DNA of 64,000 bases, from contig JANQRG010000046.1 in the NCBI GenBank assembly GCA_028284665.1, forward strand, positions 284,337 to 348,336, given 5' to 3'. Shown here one piece after another: positions 45,510 through 54,475 of the stretch. The translations under genes were made by a program, and so were the position numbers. Under the pieces are notes generated by a model. That model saw only the letters and a list, made by a program, of their open reading frames with translations. It made no database searches and was not told where the DNA came from. This DNA is from Croceivirga sp. Lineage in GTDB: Bacteria > Bacteroidota > Bacteroidia > Flavobacteriales > Flavobacteriaceae. How positions within the stretch are numbered: position 1 is the stretch's first letter; each line of letters opens with the position of its first letter.

Positions 45510-46151
45510 GGTTTTTGGGTGTTATTGCAGATTATATTTTTTAAAAACCAGCTGTCCCCCTTCCCAATACAAAATCAACTCATTGTTGTTGATGGAATAT
45601 CTTGTAATGTTGTTGACTTCCATCACCAGAATTTCATCGATTCTCACTAGTTTTGGGTCTACTGGTGCTATTTCGGTTAACTCCTGATACGCGGTAAAAT
45701 CTATACTATCCCCCTCCACCACATAAGTTCCACGAGCAGCATTTACGCTTGTATCGAAGTCAAAATTGGACTCATCAGCAAATCTTAGGACATAAGACAT
45801 TTCTTTCGGATAGTCGTTCTCTGATAAGTTTGTACGCTCATTTTCCACAAGGATTGAAGCTAACAGCCAGTCTTCATCTAAAATGTTTGTAACAGTTTGG
45901 TCATTGGTTATGTTTTGGGTATCATCATCCGAACATCCTGACACAAAACCAGATAAAACAAGTAAGCTAAATATTGAGGATAAAAAAGACATTGTTTTCA
46001 TTGCTTAGAGTCCTAAATTTAGTGATATTATGGCATTGTAAGTATTTACCTACATTATTATTGTGTTAATACTTTCATGTATGATGCTAAGATGACACGA
46101 CAAGAAAATAGTTGCAGTCGTAAGTTGACGTTTTAATAATTTAACACCATG
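45410..46151. repeat. Duplicated block, copy A
   Basis: Matches 42403-43128 over the 5' end of the protease gene, the META-like lipoprotein gene and about 150 bp upstream, including GATGACACGACAAGAAAATA near 46091-46110. Length is 742 versus 726 bp. Here the protease gene is intact. Confidence 0.8.
45522..46001 (-). CDS. META-like lipoprotein (copy A)
   Basis: A 159-aa lipoprotein (lipobox VSGC, Cys near residue 23), about 80% identical to copy B. The identical core runs through 'ENERTNLS.NDYPKEMSYVLRF' and 'TAYQELTEIAPVD.KLVRIDEI'-type segments. It sits 12 bp before the intact secreted protease, in the same direction, so the two are likely co-transcribed. Fold call META-like is tentative. 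Confidence 0.8.
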   Translation of the reverse strand: MKTMSFLSSIFSLLVLSGFVSGCSDDDTQNITNDQTVTNILDEDWLLASILVENERTNLSENDYPKEMSYVLRFADESNFDFDTSVNAARGTYVVEGDSIDFTAYQELTEIAPVDPKLVRIDEILVMEVNNITRYSINNNELILYWEGGQLVFKKYNLQ

Positions 46152-46508
46152 TGTTCCATACAGTAGTAATGAGCACAGGAAAATTACTGGAACTCCATAA
46201 CGGGGTCACGCGTGAAGGGACCACACATAAGTGCGTAATTGATGACAATGTCCTTGATTTTGTGCATTTGTTCTGCACTACCTATACGGAGTTAGAGGCC
46301 AAAGCTTCTATTTGCAAATCCCTGCTGAAAAAGACGGGGATGCTCTGGGTGAGCTGGCCTAAAAGCAGTTCTAAGATCCCTACAGACTTAAAACGTGATA
46401 CTATTCGGGAATACCTGCTTAAAATCGGTTTGGTAGATGTGAAAGTAGCAGCTATAAATGCCGATTGGAGCGGGACTAAAGTTCGTATACCGTACCAAAG
46501 ACCGTTAA
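46151..46508 (+). pseudogene. DUF3052-like gene, truncated and frameshifted
   Basis: The middle of the frame reads TGMLWVSWPKSSSKIPTDL and LVDVKVAAINADWSG, typical of DUF3052 (small protein of unknown function). The N-terminal third of that family is absent. At 46481 an extra G breaks the frame; removing it gives FVYRTKDR and a stop at 46506-46508, the expected C-terminus. The uncorrected ORF runs to 46543. The 5' truncation coincides with the edge of the duplicated block. Confidence 0.6.
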
Positions 46509-46601
46509 GATTTTGTACCACTTATCGATTAGTCATCTGGTAACGCACTAAAGCACCTTCCCTTGCGTTATGCCTGCATAACCTCAAAAAACTTACTAAA
46601 A

Positions 46602-47390
46602 ATGAAAAAACTAAAAATAGGTTTTTACATCGCCCTAAGCGCTTTGATCTTTGCCTCCTGTAGCGATGACGCAGAAGACAATAATGGCGCTATTGAGCAA
46701 GAACTAACGCAGACCGAAGTACAAAGCATCCTGGAGACTGATGAAGTTACCAGCGTGGTAGATAATGCGCTGGCCGAGCTCTATGAGGCGAACACCACTA
46801 CCGGCAAATTTTCCTCACCTACCGCTAGCAGTAACGAATGTTATAGTGCCGAGTACACCGAAAATGGGTTTACAGCTACATTTAACAACTGTGTGTTAAA
46901 CAGCACGGATAACGTCAATGGCACATTAGTAGTAACCTATGGCGTTGACGGGTCAACCGCCTCCTATACGGCTACTTATGAAGATTTCTTTGTGGGCGAT
47001 ATCAAGGTTAACGGGACACGGACGTTTACCCTTATAGGTTCTGAAGAAGAAAGTTCGGTATCATTCAGCATTACCAGTAACATCTCCATTGAATTTGAAG
47101 ATGGTGAAACCGTTTCCGAAAACGGCACAAAGACGTTCGCCATCATTTTTGAAGAAGGCCAGGATACACTTTGGAACCTTTCCGGCAATTGGACCGTACA
47201 GGTGGATGGAAATACCTATGCCATTTCAGGCGACGTTTCCAAGAACTTTATTTGTGAGTATTGGACACAAGGTATAATGACCGTTACTAAAAACGGACTG
47301 GGCATAGATGTAGACTTCGGCGACGGTACTTGTGATGATCAGGCCACGGTAATTTATCCGAATGGTGCAACAGAGGATATTTCCTTGTAA
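46602..47390 (+). CDS. Lipoprotein of unknown function
   Basis: A 262-aa lipoprotein (MKKLKIGFYIALSALIFASCSDD, lipobox FASC). The mature part is acidic, Thr/Ser-rich and has repeated short strands ('YTENGFTATFNNC', 'ITSNISIEFEDGE'), suggesting a beta-rich domain with a few conserved Cys. No family is recognised. The frame opens at 46563 with a TTG, but ATG 46602 begins the signal peptide. Confidence 0.7.
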   Translation: MKKLKIGFYIALSALIFASCSDDAEDNNGAIEQELTQTEVQSILETDEVTSVVDNALAELYEANTTTGKFSSPTASSNECYSAEYTENGFTATFNNCVLNSTDNVNGTLVVTYGVDGSTASYTATYEDFFVGDIKVNGTRTFTLIGSEEESSVSFSITSNISIEFEDGETVSENGTKTFAIIFEEGQDTLWNLSGNWTVQVDGNTYAISGDVSKNFICEYWTQGIMTVTKNGLGIDVDFGDGTCDDQATVIYPNGATEDISL

Positions 47391-47412
47391 AGTATAAAAT
47401 AGTGAGAGCGTT

Positions 47413-47440
47413 AAAAGCCCCTTAAATAGGGGCTTTTTTT
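47413..47440 (+). terminator. Hairpin terminator after the lipoprotein gene
   Basis: AAAAGCCCC and GGGGCTTTTTTT form a 9-bp stem around a 7-nt loop, 22 bp past the stop codon. Confidence 0.85.
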
Positions 47441-47499
47441 ATGCAGGAGATAGGCAATTTGACTATCTTACGAGGTGAGAATCACTAATAACCTATCTA

Positions 47500-50400
47500 A
47501 TGAAAATTACTTACCCATTCGCATGTCTCGCTTTACTCACTTTCTTCTTGCTTATGCCGTTGACCGCCCAGGAAAAGGGCGACAAAAAAGAAGACATTTA
47601 CAGTGGACTTGAGTTTAGAAATTTAGGTCCGGCCCTTACTTCCGGAAGGATTGCGGATATCGCTATTCATCCTAAAGACGAAAGTACCTGGTACATAGCC
47701 GTAGGGTCAGGTGGGGTATGGAAAACCACTAATGCCGGGACCACCTTCACCCCAATTTTTGATAAGGAAAAAAGCTACTCTATCGGTTGCATAACTATCG
47801 ACCCTAATACCCCCAGCACCATTTGGGTAGGGACCGGTGAAAATGTGGGGGGAAGACACGTAGGTTTTGGACATGGTGTTTATGTAAGCCATGACGCCGG
47901 TAAATCCTGGAAAAATAAAGGATTGCCTGCTTCGGAGCACATCTCCAAGATCATTGTACATCCGGACAATTCCCAAAAGATATATGTTGCGGCTCAAGGC
48001 CCTTTGTGGAGCAAAGGAGGAGAGCGTGGCTTTTATACTTCTGAAGACGGAGGCAATACCTGGACAAGGACCCTTGGAAATGATGAATGGACCGGAGTGA
48101 CAGATATGATCATGCATCCCACAGATCCCGATATCATCTATGCAGCCACCTGGGATAGACACCGGACGGTTGCCGCCTATATGGGTGGTGGACCTGGTTC
48201 CGGGATCCATAAATCCACAGACGGTGGTAAAACCTGGAGCAAACTTTCGTCAGGTATCCCGAAATCTAACCTCGGTAAGATCGGATTGGCCATTTCGCAC
48301 TTTGATCCGGAGACCATTTATGCCGCCATCGAACTGGATCGGAAAAAAGGAGGGGTCTTCATTTCGAAAAATGGCGGGGCTTCCTGGAGCAAACAATCCG
48401 ATGCGGTTTCCGGAGGTACCGGACCGCATTACTATCAGGAATTGTATTCCTCTCCACATCAGGACGGACGCTTGTATTTAATGAGCAATTATGTCCAGGT
48501 TTCCGTTGATCATGGAAAGACGTTTACCACAATGAACGAAAAAAACAAGCATGTGGATAGTCATGCTATGGCCTTTAAAAAGGACGATCCCAACTATGTC
48601 TTGTTCGGTACCGATGGTGGCCTTTACGAATCCTATGACCTCACCAAGACATGGCGGTATTTTGCTAACCTTCCCGTTATCCAATACTACAAAGTAGCCG
48701 TAGACGACGCGGCCCCATTTTATCATATTTATGGTGGCACCCAGGATAACGGATCCCATGGGGGTCCTTCACGTACCGATAGGGCAGATGGGATCTTAAA
48801 TGAGGATTGGTGGATCACCTTAGGTGCGGATGGCCATCAATCTGCCACGGAACCTGGTAATCCGGACATTACCTATGGGGAATTTCAACAAGGTTGGCTC
48901 TGGCGTATCGATCAAACTACAGGAGAAACGGTCTTCATTCAACCCCAGCCGGCTGCGGGGGATCCACACGAACGCTTTAACTGGGATGCACCTATCCTGG
49001 TAAGCCCACATAAACCCACTCGTCTCTATTTTGCTTCCTACAGGGTTTGGAAATCTGAAAACAGGGGAGATGATTGGACTGCGGTATCCGGAGACCTTAC
49101 ACGAAACGAGGAGCGCATCACCCTTCCCATCATGGGCCGACAGCAGAGTTGGGACAATCCATGGGATGTAGGGGCAATGAGCGTTTACAATACCATAACG
49201 TCACTTGCGGAATCCCCTGTTCAGGAAGGGCTGCTATATGCGGGTACTGATGATGGGATACTTCAGGTTTCTGAAGATGGTGGTGCCAACTGGCGTAAGA
49301 TTGCGTTGGGCAGCATAAAAGGCGTCCCAAACAGGGCTTTTGTTAACGATGTACGTGCCGATCTGTATGATGCAAATACCGTATATCTGGTTTTAGACAA
49401 CCATAAAGAAGGGGACTACAAACCGTATCTTCTGAAAAGTACGGATAGGGGCCGGAATTGGAGTTTTATCAATGGAAATCTTCCGAAAACCTTGTTGACC
49501 TGGCGTATTGTACAGGACCATAAAGAGCAATCCCTGCTCTTCGCAGCCACAGAATTCGGGGTTTATTTCACCAAAAATAGCGGAACGACCTGGACGCAGT
49601 TAAAAGGAGGGCTTCCTACGATTTCTCTTCGTGATATTACCATACAACGCAGGGAAAATGATTTGGTCGCCGCCTCATTCGGACGTGGATTCTATGTCCT
49701 GGACGACATCACACCTTTACGGGAATACGATACCTCAAAGTCCGGAGAAGCCCAGTTGTTCACTACGCGCGACGCTTACTGGTATGTTCCCAAAGATGCT
49801 ATTTACGCCCAGGGAGATAATAAGTACAAAGCAAAAAACCCAGCTTTCGGGGCATTATTGACGTATTATTTGCCGGAGAAATTGACAACGCTCAAAGAGA
49901 ACCGTACCAAGCGTGAAAAAGAGCTGAACAAACAAAACACTTCAATTCCCTTTCCCGGTTGGGATGCGCTGGCGAATGAAACGAATCAGGAGAAGCCCGG
50001 TACCATCATCATCATCACGGATGCTGACGGTGCCATGGTGAATACCGTAAAGGGCAGTAACAAAAAAGGGTTCAACAGGGTGAATTGGGACCTGACCTAT
50101 GCAAGTAGGAGCGGTATCCCCCTAAAGATGCCAAAACCCAGCGATGAGGAAGATTTCTTTGGTTCGCCGTACATGGCTACACCAGGGACCTACAAAGCGG
50201 AATTATATCAACATGATGGTGGGACCTTAACCAAACTAGCCGGTCCGGTTTCCTTTGAAGTGAAGCGCCTTCGGGAAGGAGCTCTTCCTCCGAAACCGAC
50301 ATCAGAAATAGTGGCGTTTAGGGAACGCTTCCAAAATTTCCAGCAAGACCTCAAGGCAAGCAATACCACACTCAAAAAGAACTTGCGGGTAGTGGACGCC

Positions 50401-50763
50401 ATGAAGCGGGCCTATAGCCAGGCAAAAACCCCATCTCCCGATCTTTATTCACAGATTTATGCAGCTGAGAAAACACTCAAAGCAATAGATGAGAAAATGA
50501 ATGGTAACGCTGCTAAAAATGAGATTGGTGAGCGGAACCCTCCAGCACCAGGTGATGGCTCTTTCGTGGGTTATGTTGCCTTAATAAACACCTATGGTCC
50601 AACAGGCAATCATACCAAAGCATTTAATCGGGCGAACCAACAACTACAACAAGTGAAGGGTGAACTTCGAACGGTTACCGAAACTACCTTGCCTGCTCTT
50701 GAAGCAGCATTAAAGGCAGCTGGTGCACCATGGATCGAAGGGCAACCTTTACTAAGAAATTAA
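47500..50763 (+). CDS. Large secreted BNR/sortilin-type propeller protein
   Basis: A 1087-aa protein with a signal peptide (ending MPLTAQ). Propeller blades with motifs such as GVWKTTNAGTTF, GVYVSHDAGKSW, GFYTSEDGGNTW, GIHKSTDGGKTW and GVFISKNGGASW fill about 30-750. A C-terminal region (about 770-1080) has an Ig-like piece followed by helices rich in 'QQLQQVKGELRTV'. Same family as the 1-1111 gene but full length. Likely outer-surface or periplasmic; substrate unknown. Confidence 0.87.
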   Translation: MKITYPFACLALLTFFLLMPLTAQEKGDKKEDIYSGLEFRNLGPALTSGRIADIAIHPKDESTWYIAVGSGGVWKTTNAGTTFTPIFDKEKSYSIGCITIDPNTPSTIWVGTGENVGGRHVGFGHGVYVSHDAGKSWKNKGLPASEHISKIIVHPDNSQKIYVAAQGPLWSKGGERGFYTSEDGGNTWTRTLGNDEWTGVTDMIMHPTDPDIIYAATWDRHRTVAAYMGGGPGSGIHKSTDGGKTWSKLSSGIPKSNLGKIGLAISHFDPETIYAAIELDRKKGGVFISKNGGASWSKQSDAVSGGTGPHYYQELYSSPHQDGRLYLMSNYVQVSVDHGKTFTTMNEKNKHVDSHAMAFKKDDPNYVLFGTDGGLYESYDLTKTWRYFANLPVIQYYKVAVDDAAPFYHIYGGTQDNGSHGGPSRTDRADGILNEDWWITLGADGHQSATEPGNPDITYGEFQQGWLWRIDQTTGETVFIQPQPAAGDPHERFNWDAPILVSPHKPTRLYFASYRVWKSENRGDDWTAVSGDLTRNEERITLPIMGRQQSWDNPWDVGAMSVYNTITSLAESPVQEGLLYAGTDDGILQVSEDGGANWRKIALGSIKGVPNRAFVNDVRADLYDANTVYLVLDNHKEGDYKPYLLKSTDRGRNWSFINGNLPKTLLTWRIVQDHKEQSLLFAATEFGVYFTKNSGTTWTQLKGGLPTISLRDITIQRRENDLVAASFGRGFYVLDDITPLREYDTSKSGEAQLFTTRDAYWYVPKDAIYAQGDNKYKAKNPAFGALLTYYLPEKLTTLKENRTKREKELNKQNTSIPFPGWDALANETNQEKPGTIIIITDADGAMVNTVKGSNKKGFNRVNWDLTYASRSGIPLKMPKPSDEEDFFGSPYMATPGTYKAELYQHDGGTLTKLAGPVSFEVKRLREGALPPKPTSEIVAFRERFQNFQQDLKASNTTLKKNLRVVDAMKRAYSQAKTPSPDLYSQIYAAEKTLKAIDEKMNGNAAKNEIGERNPPAPGDGSFVGYVALINTYGPTGNHTKAFNRANQQLQQVKGELRTVTETTLPALEAALKAAGAPWIEGQPLLRN

Positions 50764-50822
50764 AATATTTGGAAATATTGTCCAACTGAAGGAGTTATAA
50801 ACGTCGGATAATAAAAAGGATA

Positions 50823-51194
50823 ATGGTACTGAAATACACTTGCTTTCTATTGGTCTTGGTTTGGACCCAGGTCACCTGTATTGCCCAAGAAGCAACAGAA
50901 AGCAAGTTGTTCACCATGATCTACACTCCGGGAGAAAAGTGGGATCACACGATTACTTTTGACCAGCAGCCGTTTTTTAAGGAACACTCGTCACATCTAC
51001 AAAAACTTCGAAAAGAGGGCAGAATTGTCATCGGGGGAAGATATTCGGACAAAGGATTTATGCTACTCAAAGCAAAAGACAGTATTGAAGCTGATGCTGT
51101 GGTCAAAATGGACCCTTCGGTTACCCATCAAATATTTGAGGTAGCGCTATTCGAATTCAGCACGTTTTACAAGGGCTGTGTGGAACGCAAATAG
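50823..51194 (+). CDS. YciI-like protein with signal peptide
   Basis: A 123-aa protein with a signal peptide (ending TCIAQ). The rest resembles the YCII domain: 'FTMIYTPGEKWDH', 'SSHLQKLRKEGRIVIGGRYSDKGFMLLKAKD', 'DPSVTHQIFEVALFEF'. YciI proteins have a dimeric ferredoxin-like fold with a likely catalytic His/Asp pair. Function unknown; export is unusual for the family. Confidence 0.75.
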   Translation: MVLKYTCFLLVLVWTQVTCIAQEATESKLFTMIYTPGEKWDHTITFDQQPFFKEHSSHLQKLRKEGRIVIGGRYSDKGFMLLKAKDSIEADAVVKMDPSVTHQIFEVALFEFSTFYKGCVERK

Positions 51195-51204
51195 ACAAAA
51201 GAGT

Positions 51205-51579
51205 ATGACTTCAGAGTTTGAAGCCTTCAAAAACATATTTACCAATGAAACGGAAGCGCTAGGAATGGGGGTTAAACTACGGCAATTGATCTTTGACTCC
51301 CTTTCGGATATCGAAGAGTCCATCATCGGGGGATCAAAAGTAAAACTGGCCTTGTACAGTAGGAACGGAAATAACAACGTGCTTTGCGGTATTCAGGAGG
51401 GGAAAGAAGATACCTGCCTTTTATATGTGCATCACATAAATACGCTATCTCATGAACGCCTAAAATTCAGTGGTCGTGGGAAGCATGCCAAGCGCATTAG
51501 ATTTCATGATGAAAGCGAAATTGTCCCTGATGATATTACTTGGCTGCTGTCACTCGTTAACCAAAATGCCCCCTATTAA
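51205..51579 (+). CDS. DUF1801 (YdhG-like) family protein
   Basis: A 124-aa cytoplasmic protein with the DUF1801 pattern: 'EESIIGGSKVKLALYSRNGNNNVLCGIQ', then 'HINTLSHERLKFSGRGKHAKRIRF'. The family has no assigned activity. The frame begins at a GTG at 51178 overlapping the previous gene; ATG 51205 is the natural start, 10 bp after that stop. Confidence 0.78.
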   Translation: MTSEFEAFKNIFTNETEALGMGVKLRQLIFDSLSDIEESIIGGSKVKLALYSRNGNNNVLCGIQEGKEDTCLLYVHHINTLSHERLKFSGRGKHAKRIRFHDESEIVPDDITWLLSLVNQNAPY

Positions 51580-51682
51580 TCTGGTGGCGGCTTCAAAGGA
51601 ATTAGAGAGAAGATCATTGTCTCTTGGAGGATAAGGTTTGTCGTAGCGGTGGTTACCGTCGAATGACGGCAATACCTTGAGG

Positions 51683-52927
51683 CTACCGTTCGGAAAGTGT
51701 GGTAGGTAATTCGTAAATCTCCAGATCAAAATAGGGAACAGCCGCTATTAGATGGTCAAAGATGTCCGCCATGATATACTCATAGTTTTGCCAGCGTTTG
51801 TCACTGCTAAATGCATAGATCTCCAACGGAATTCCCTGGGGGGTTGGCGCTAATTGCCGGGTCATCATGGTCATGGTCTCATTAATGGCAGAATGGTTTT
51901 CCAGATACGACTCGATATACTTTCTAAATACTCCGAGATTGGTAAGATTTCGTCCGTTGATCAAAAGTGTTTTATCTGCTCCTTTCTCCGTATTAAATTC
52001 CCGTATCCTGGTGTTGCGGTTGCTCAGATAGTCCGTGATTAACTGTATCTTTCCCAACTGCTGGATATCTCCCTCAGTTAGAAACTTTACACTTTGCTGC
52101 TTTATGATCACCGCGCGCTTTATACGCCTTCCCCCTGAGGATTGCATGCCCCTCCAGTTTTTGAAACTATCGGAAATCAACGCATAGGTAGGGATCGTAG
52201 TAATCGTTTTATCAAAATTTTGGACTTTAACCGTCGCCAGGTTGATCTCAATAACATCACCATCTGCGCCGTACTTTTCGAAAGTGATCCAGTCGCCAAT
52301 GCGCACCATATCATTGATACTCACCTGAATGCTGGCTACGAACCCTAATATGGTATCCCGGAAAATGAGCAGTAAGATCGCCGACGCAGCGCCTAAGCCT
52401 GTAAGAAACTTCCAAATATCCGTATCCGTGACGATCGCCAGGATGGTCATTACTCCACCCGCCCAGGCAAATATCATAAAGACCTGGATGTAACTGTTGA
52501 TAGGTTTATCCTTAAATCGTGGTAAGGTTTTCAAATAATCACTCACGGTACGGAGCAAACTGCGAAACAATCGTAACACCAGTAACACACCAAGAATTTG
52601 AAGGCATTTCATCCCCACATTCTCTGCATATTGAAAATCGTAAAAAACATAAGGCAACAGTTCAAAAGCGAATAAAAGGGGAAGTATGTGCGCGAGGAAA
52701 CGCGGTAAACGGTTGGTCACCGCAAAATTGTCAAAATTGGTTTTGGTACGTTTCGCAAGTTGTGCCGAAAAGCGGCGAAGGATCTTCCAGATGATGTAAT
52801 CCACAAGAATAACCACAAGCGTAGCCACTATAAAGAGTAAGAGCGCATTCCAGAAGGCCGCCTGACTTTCGAGAACACCTTTTTCCAGTAAAAAATCATG
52901 TAAAATTCGATACCAGCTGCTTTCCAT
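51683..52927 (-). CDS. MscS-family mechanosensitive ion channel
   Basis: A 414-aa membrane protein. About five hydrophobic segments lie at 25-185. The pore-lining and beta-domain region has 'SAILLLIFRDTILGFVASIQVSINDMVRIGDWITF' and 'GDVIEINLATVKVQNFDKTITTIPTY', the conserved MscS core. It should release ions under hypo-osmotic stress. Monocistronic. Confidence 0.9.
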   Translation of the reverse strand: MESSWYRILHDFLLEKGVLESQAAFWNALLLFIVATLVVILVDYIIWKILRRFSAQLAKRTKTNFDNFAVTNRLPRFLAHILPLLFAFELLPYVFYDFQYAENVGMKCLQILGVLLVLRLFRSLLRTVSDYLKTLPRFKDKPINSYIQVFMIFAWAGGVMTILAIVTDTDIWKFLTGLGAASAILLLIFRDTILGFVASIQVSINDMVRIGDWITFEKYGADGDVIEINLATVKVQNFDKTITTIPTYALISDSFKNWRGMQSSGGRRIKRAVIIKQQSVKFLTEGDIQQLGKIQLITDYLSNRNTRIREFNTEKGADKTLLINGRNLTNLGVFRKYIESYLENHSAINETMTMMTRQLAPTPQGIPLEIYAFSSDKRWQNYEYIMADIFDHLIAAVPYFDLEIYELPTTLSER

Positions 52928-53043
52928 AGAATACTTCCGTTTTCAACCGGTAAAAATACAGAATTCGCGGTTGTCGCAAATATCCATCGGCACAAGAAAG
53001 GTTGGAAAGTGGCATGGCATTACAATATTTTGTACCTTAAAAT

Positions 53044-53757
53044 ATGCTTCATCCGAGACATTTACGAAATAGCGGTGCGCTACTAAAGATGCTACTTGGA
53101 CTATCGCTGTGTTTTGGGCAGGAACCCAATTATTCGGAGCAGCGCCAGCAGATGGTTGAGCTACAACTCCAGGGAAGGGACATTTATGATAATAACACCT
53201 TAGGTGCCATGCGGACCGTTCCGCGGCATCTGTTTGTGCCCAAAGCACAACGTGCGTATGCCTATGCGGATGGTCCTTTGCCGATCGGGCATCGACAAAC
53301 CATTTCCCAACCGTATATTGTAGCCTTTATGACACAGGTGCTGCGCTTAAAAAAAAGAGACAGGGTTTTGGAAGTAGGCACAGGAAGTGGGTATCAGGCC
53401 GCAGTTCTCGGAAAGCTGGTTGATTCCGTATTTACGATAGAAATTGTGGAACCCCTGGGACTTGAGGCAAAAAAGCGGCTACACTACCTGGGATATCCCA
53501 ATGTTGTGGTCAAAATAGGGGATGGCTACCACGGCTGGGAGGAAAAAGCCCCTTTTGACGGCATCATGGTAACGGCTGGTGCGGAGACCTTACCGCAACC
53601 GCTGGTGGAGCAACTGGCTGAAGGAGGACGAATGATTATCCCGTTGGGCCCACATAATGGCATACGCCAATTGGTATTGGTACAAAAGCGAAAGGGGAAA
53701 ATTAAAACCACGGAGCTTATGCCCGTACGGTTCGTCCCTTTTACCCGTGAGCACTAA
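53044..53757 (+). CDS. Protein-L-isoaspartate O-methyltransferase-like, with signal peptide
   Basis: A 237-aa methyltransferase. SAM-binding motif I is VLEVGTGSGYQAAV, and the substrate region has 'PLPIGHRQTISQPYIVAFM', the PCMT hallmark. The N-terminus has a hydrophobic stretch ending CFGQ, about residue 26, that looks like a signal peptide. PCMT repairs isoaspartyl residues with SAM, normally in the cytoplasm. Confidence 0.85.
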   Translation: MLHPRHLRNSGALLKMLLGLSLCFGQEPNYSEQRQQMVELQLQGRDIYDNNTLGAMRTVPRHLFVPKAQRAYAYADGPLPIGHRQTISQPYIVAFMTQVLRLKKRDRVLEVGTGSGYQAAVLGKLVDSVFTIEIVEPLGLEAKKRLHYLGYPNVVVKIGDGYHGWEEKAPFDGIMVTAGAETLPQPLVEQLAEGGRMIIPLGPHNGIRQLVLVQKRKGKIKTTELMPVRFVPFTREH

Positions 53758-53760
53758 TCC

Positions 53761-54372
53761 TTATTTTTCCACTTCTGCTAACAAGGTCTCGTAATCTTTG
53801 ATCCAGGTGTACAGATGCCCTCCGAGATTGATGATCGGATGTTGCAAGCTGTCCAGGGATTGGTTGAGCATTTTGGATAAGCTTTCTTTTACTGAAGGCT
53901 TTTCAGAAAGTAGGATCTCCTTAAAGTGATAATTATTCGCTTTTAGCTGATTCACAATGGTGTCGCAAGTACTACACTCCTCAAAAGTATACAGGGTGAT
54001 CGGTTTCTTTGGTGTGATCATTTTAGGGGGGACCTCGATAACAGTAGACTCTGGTTTCAGGGCCCTTGGCGAAAGGCTGTCATTCACCTTGAGCGAATAG
54101 GTATATTGAGGGGTCTTGTCCCGCAACAGAATAATCGTTTTCAAAAGTACTTTTGAAGTAGCGGGGATACGAATCCAACGTGGGCGTGCCTTACTTTGCC
54201 TAAAATTGCTCCCCTTCACTTCAAAAAGAACATCGTAATCTTTGAAATCTTCGTTTAATCCATAAAATGCTATGCGATTCCCGCGTTGCTCCTCTGCGAT
54301 ACGCACCGGCTGATCCTGCGCTGCTCCGTGTAAGACAGTAAACAAAACCAGTAAGCATCCTAACGTTTTCAT
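53761..54372 (-). CDS. Secreted glutaredoxin/thioredoxin-like protein
   Basis: A 203-aa protein with a signal peptide (ending GAAQ). The middle is beta-rich. The C-terminal 80 residues begin ITLYTFEECSTCDTIVNQLKAN, a glutaredoxin-like strand with a CSTC redox pair, then 'HPIINLGGHLYTWI' in the cis-Pro-like position. Likely a periplasmic thiol redox protein or relic. ATG 54372 is preferred over TTG 54378. It ends 3 bp from the convergent PCMT-like gene. Confidence 0.7.
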   Translation of the reverse strand: MKTLGCLLVLFTVLHGAAQDQPVRIAEEQRGNRIAFYGLNEDFKDYDVLFEVKGSNFRQSKARPRWIRIPATSKVLLKTIILLRDKTPQYTYSLKVNDSLSPRALKPESTVIEVPPKMITPKKPITLYTFEECSTCDTIVNQLKANNYHFKEILLSEKPSVKESLSKMLNQSLDSLQHPIINLGGHLYTWIKDYETLLAEVEK

Positions 54373-54475
54373 ATGCAATTTGTATTCCCCTCAAGATACT
54401 GAATTCATTTTTTATGAAAAGACTAAAAAGTCAGTTTATTCGCCGTAATATTGGACATTACTAACAACCATTACA

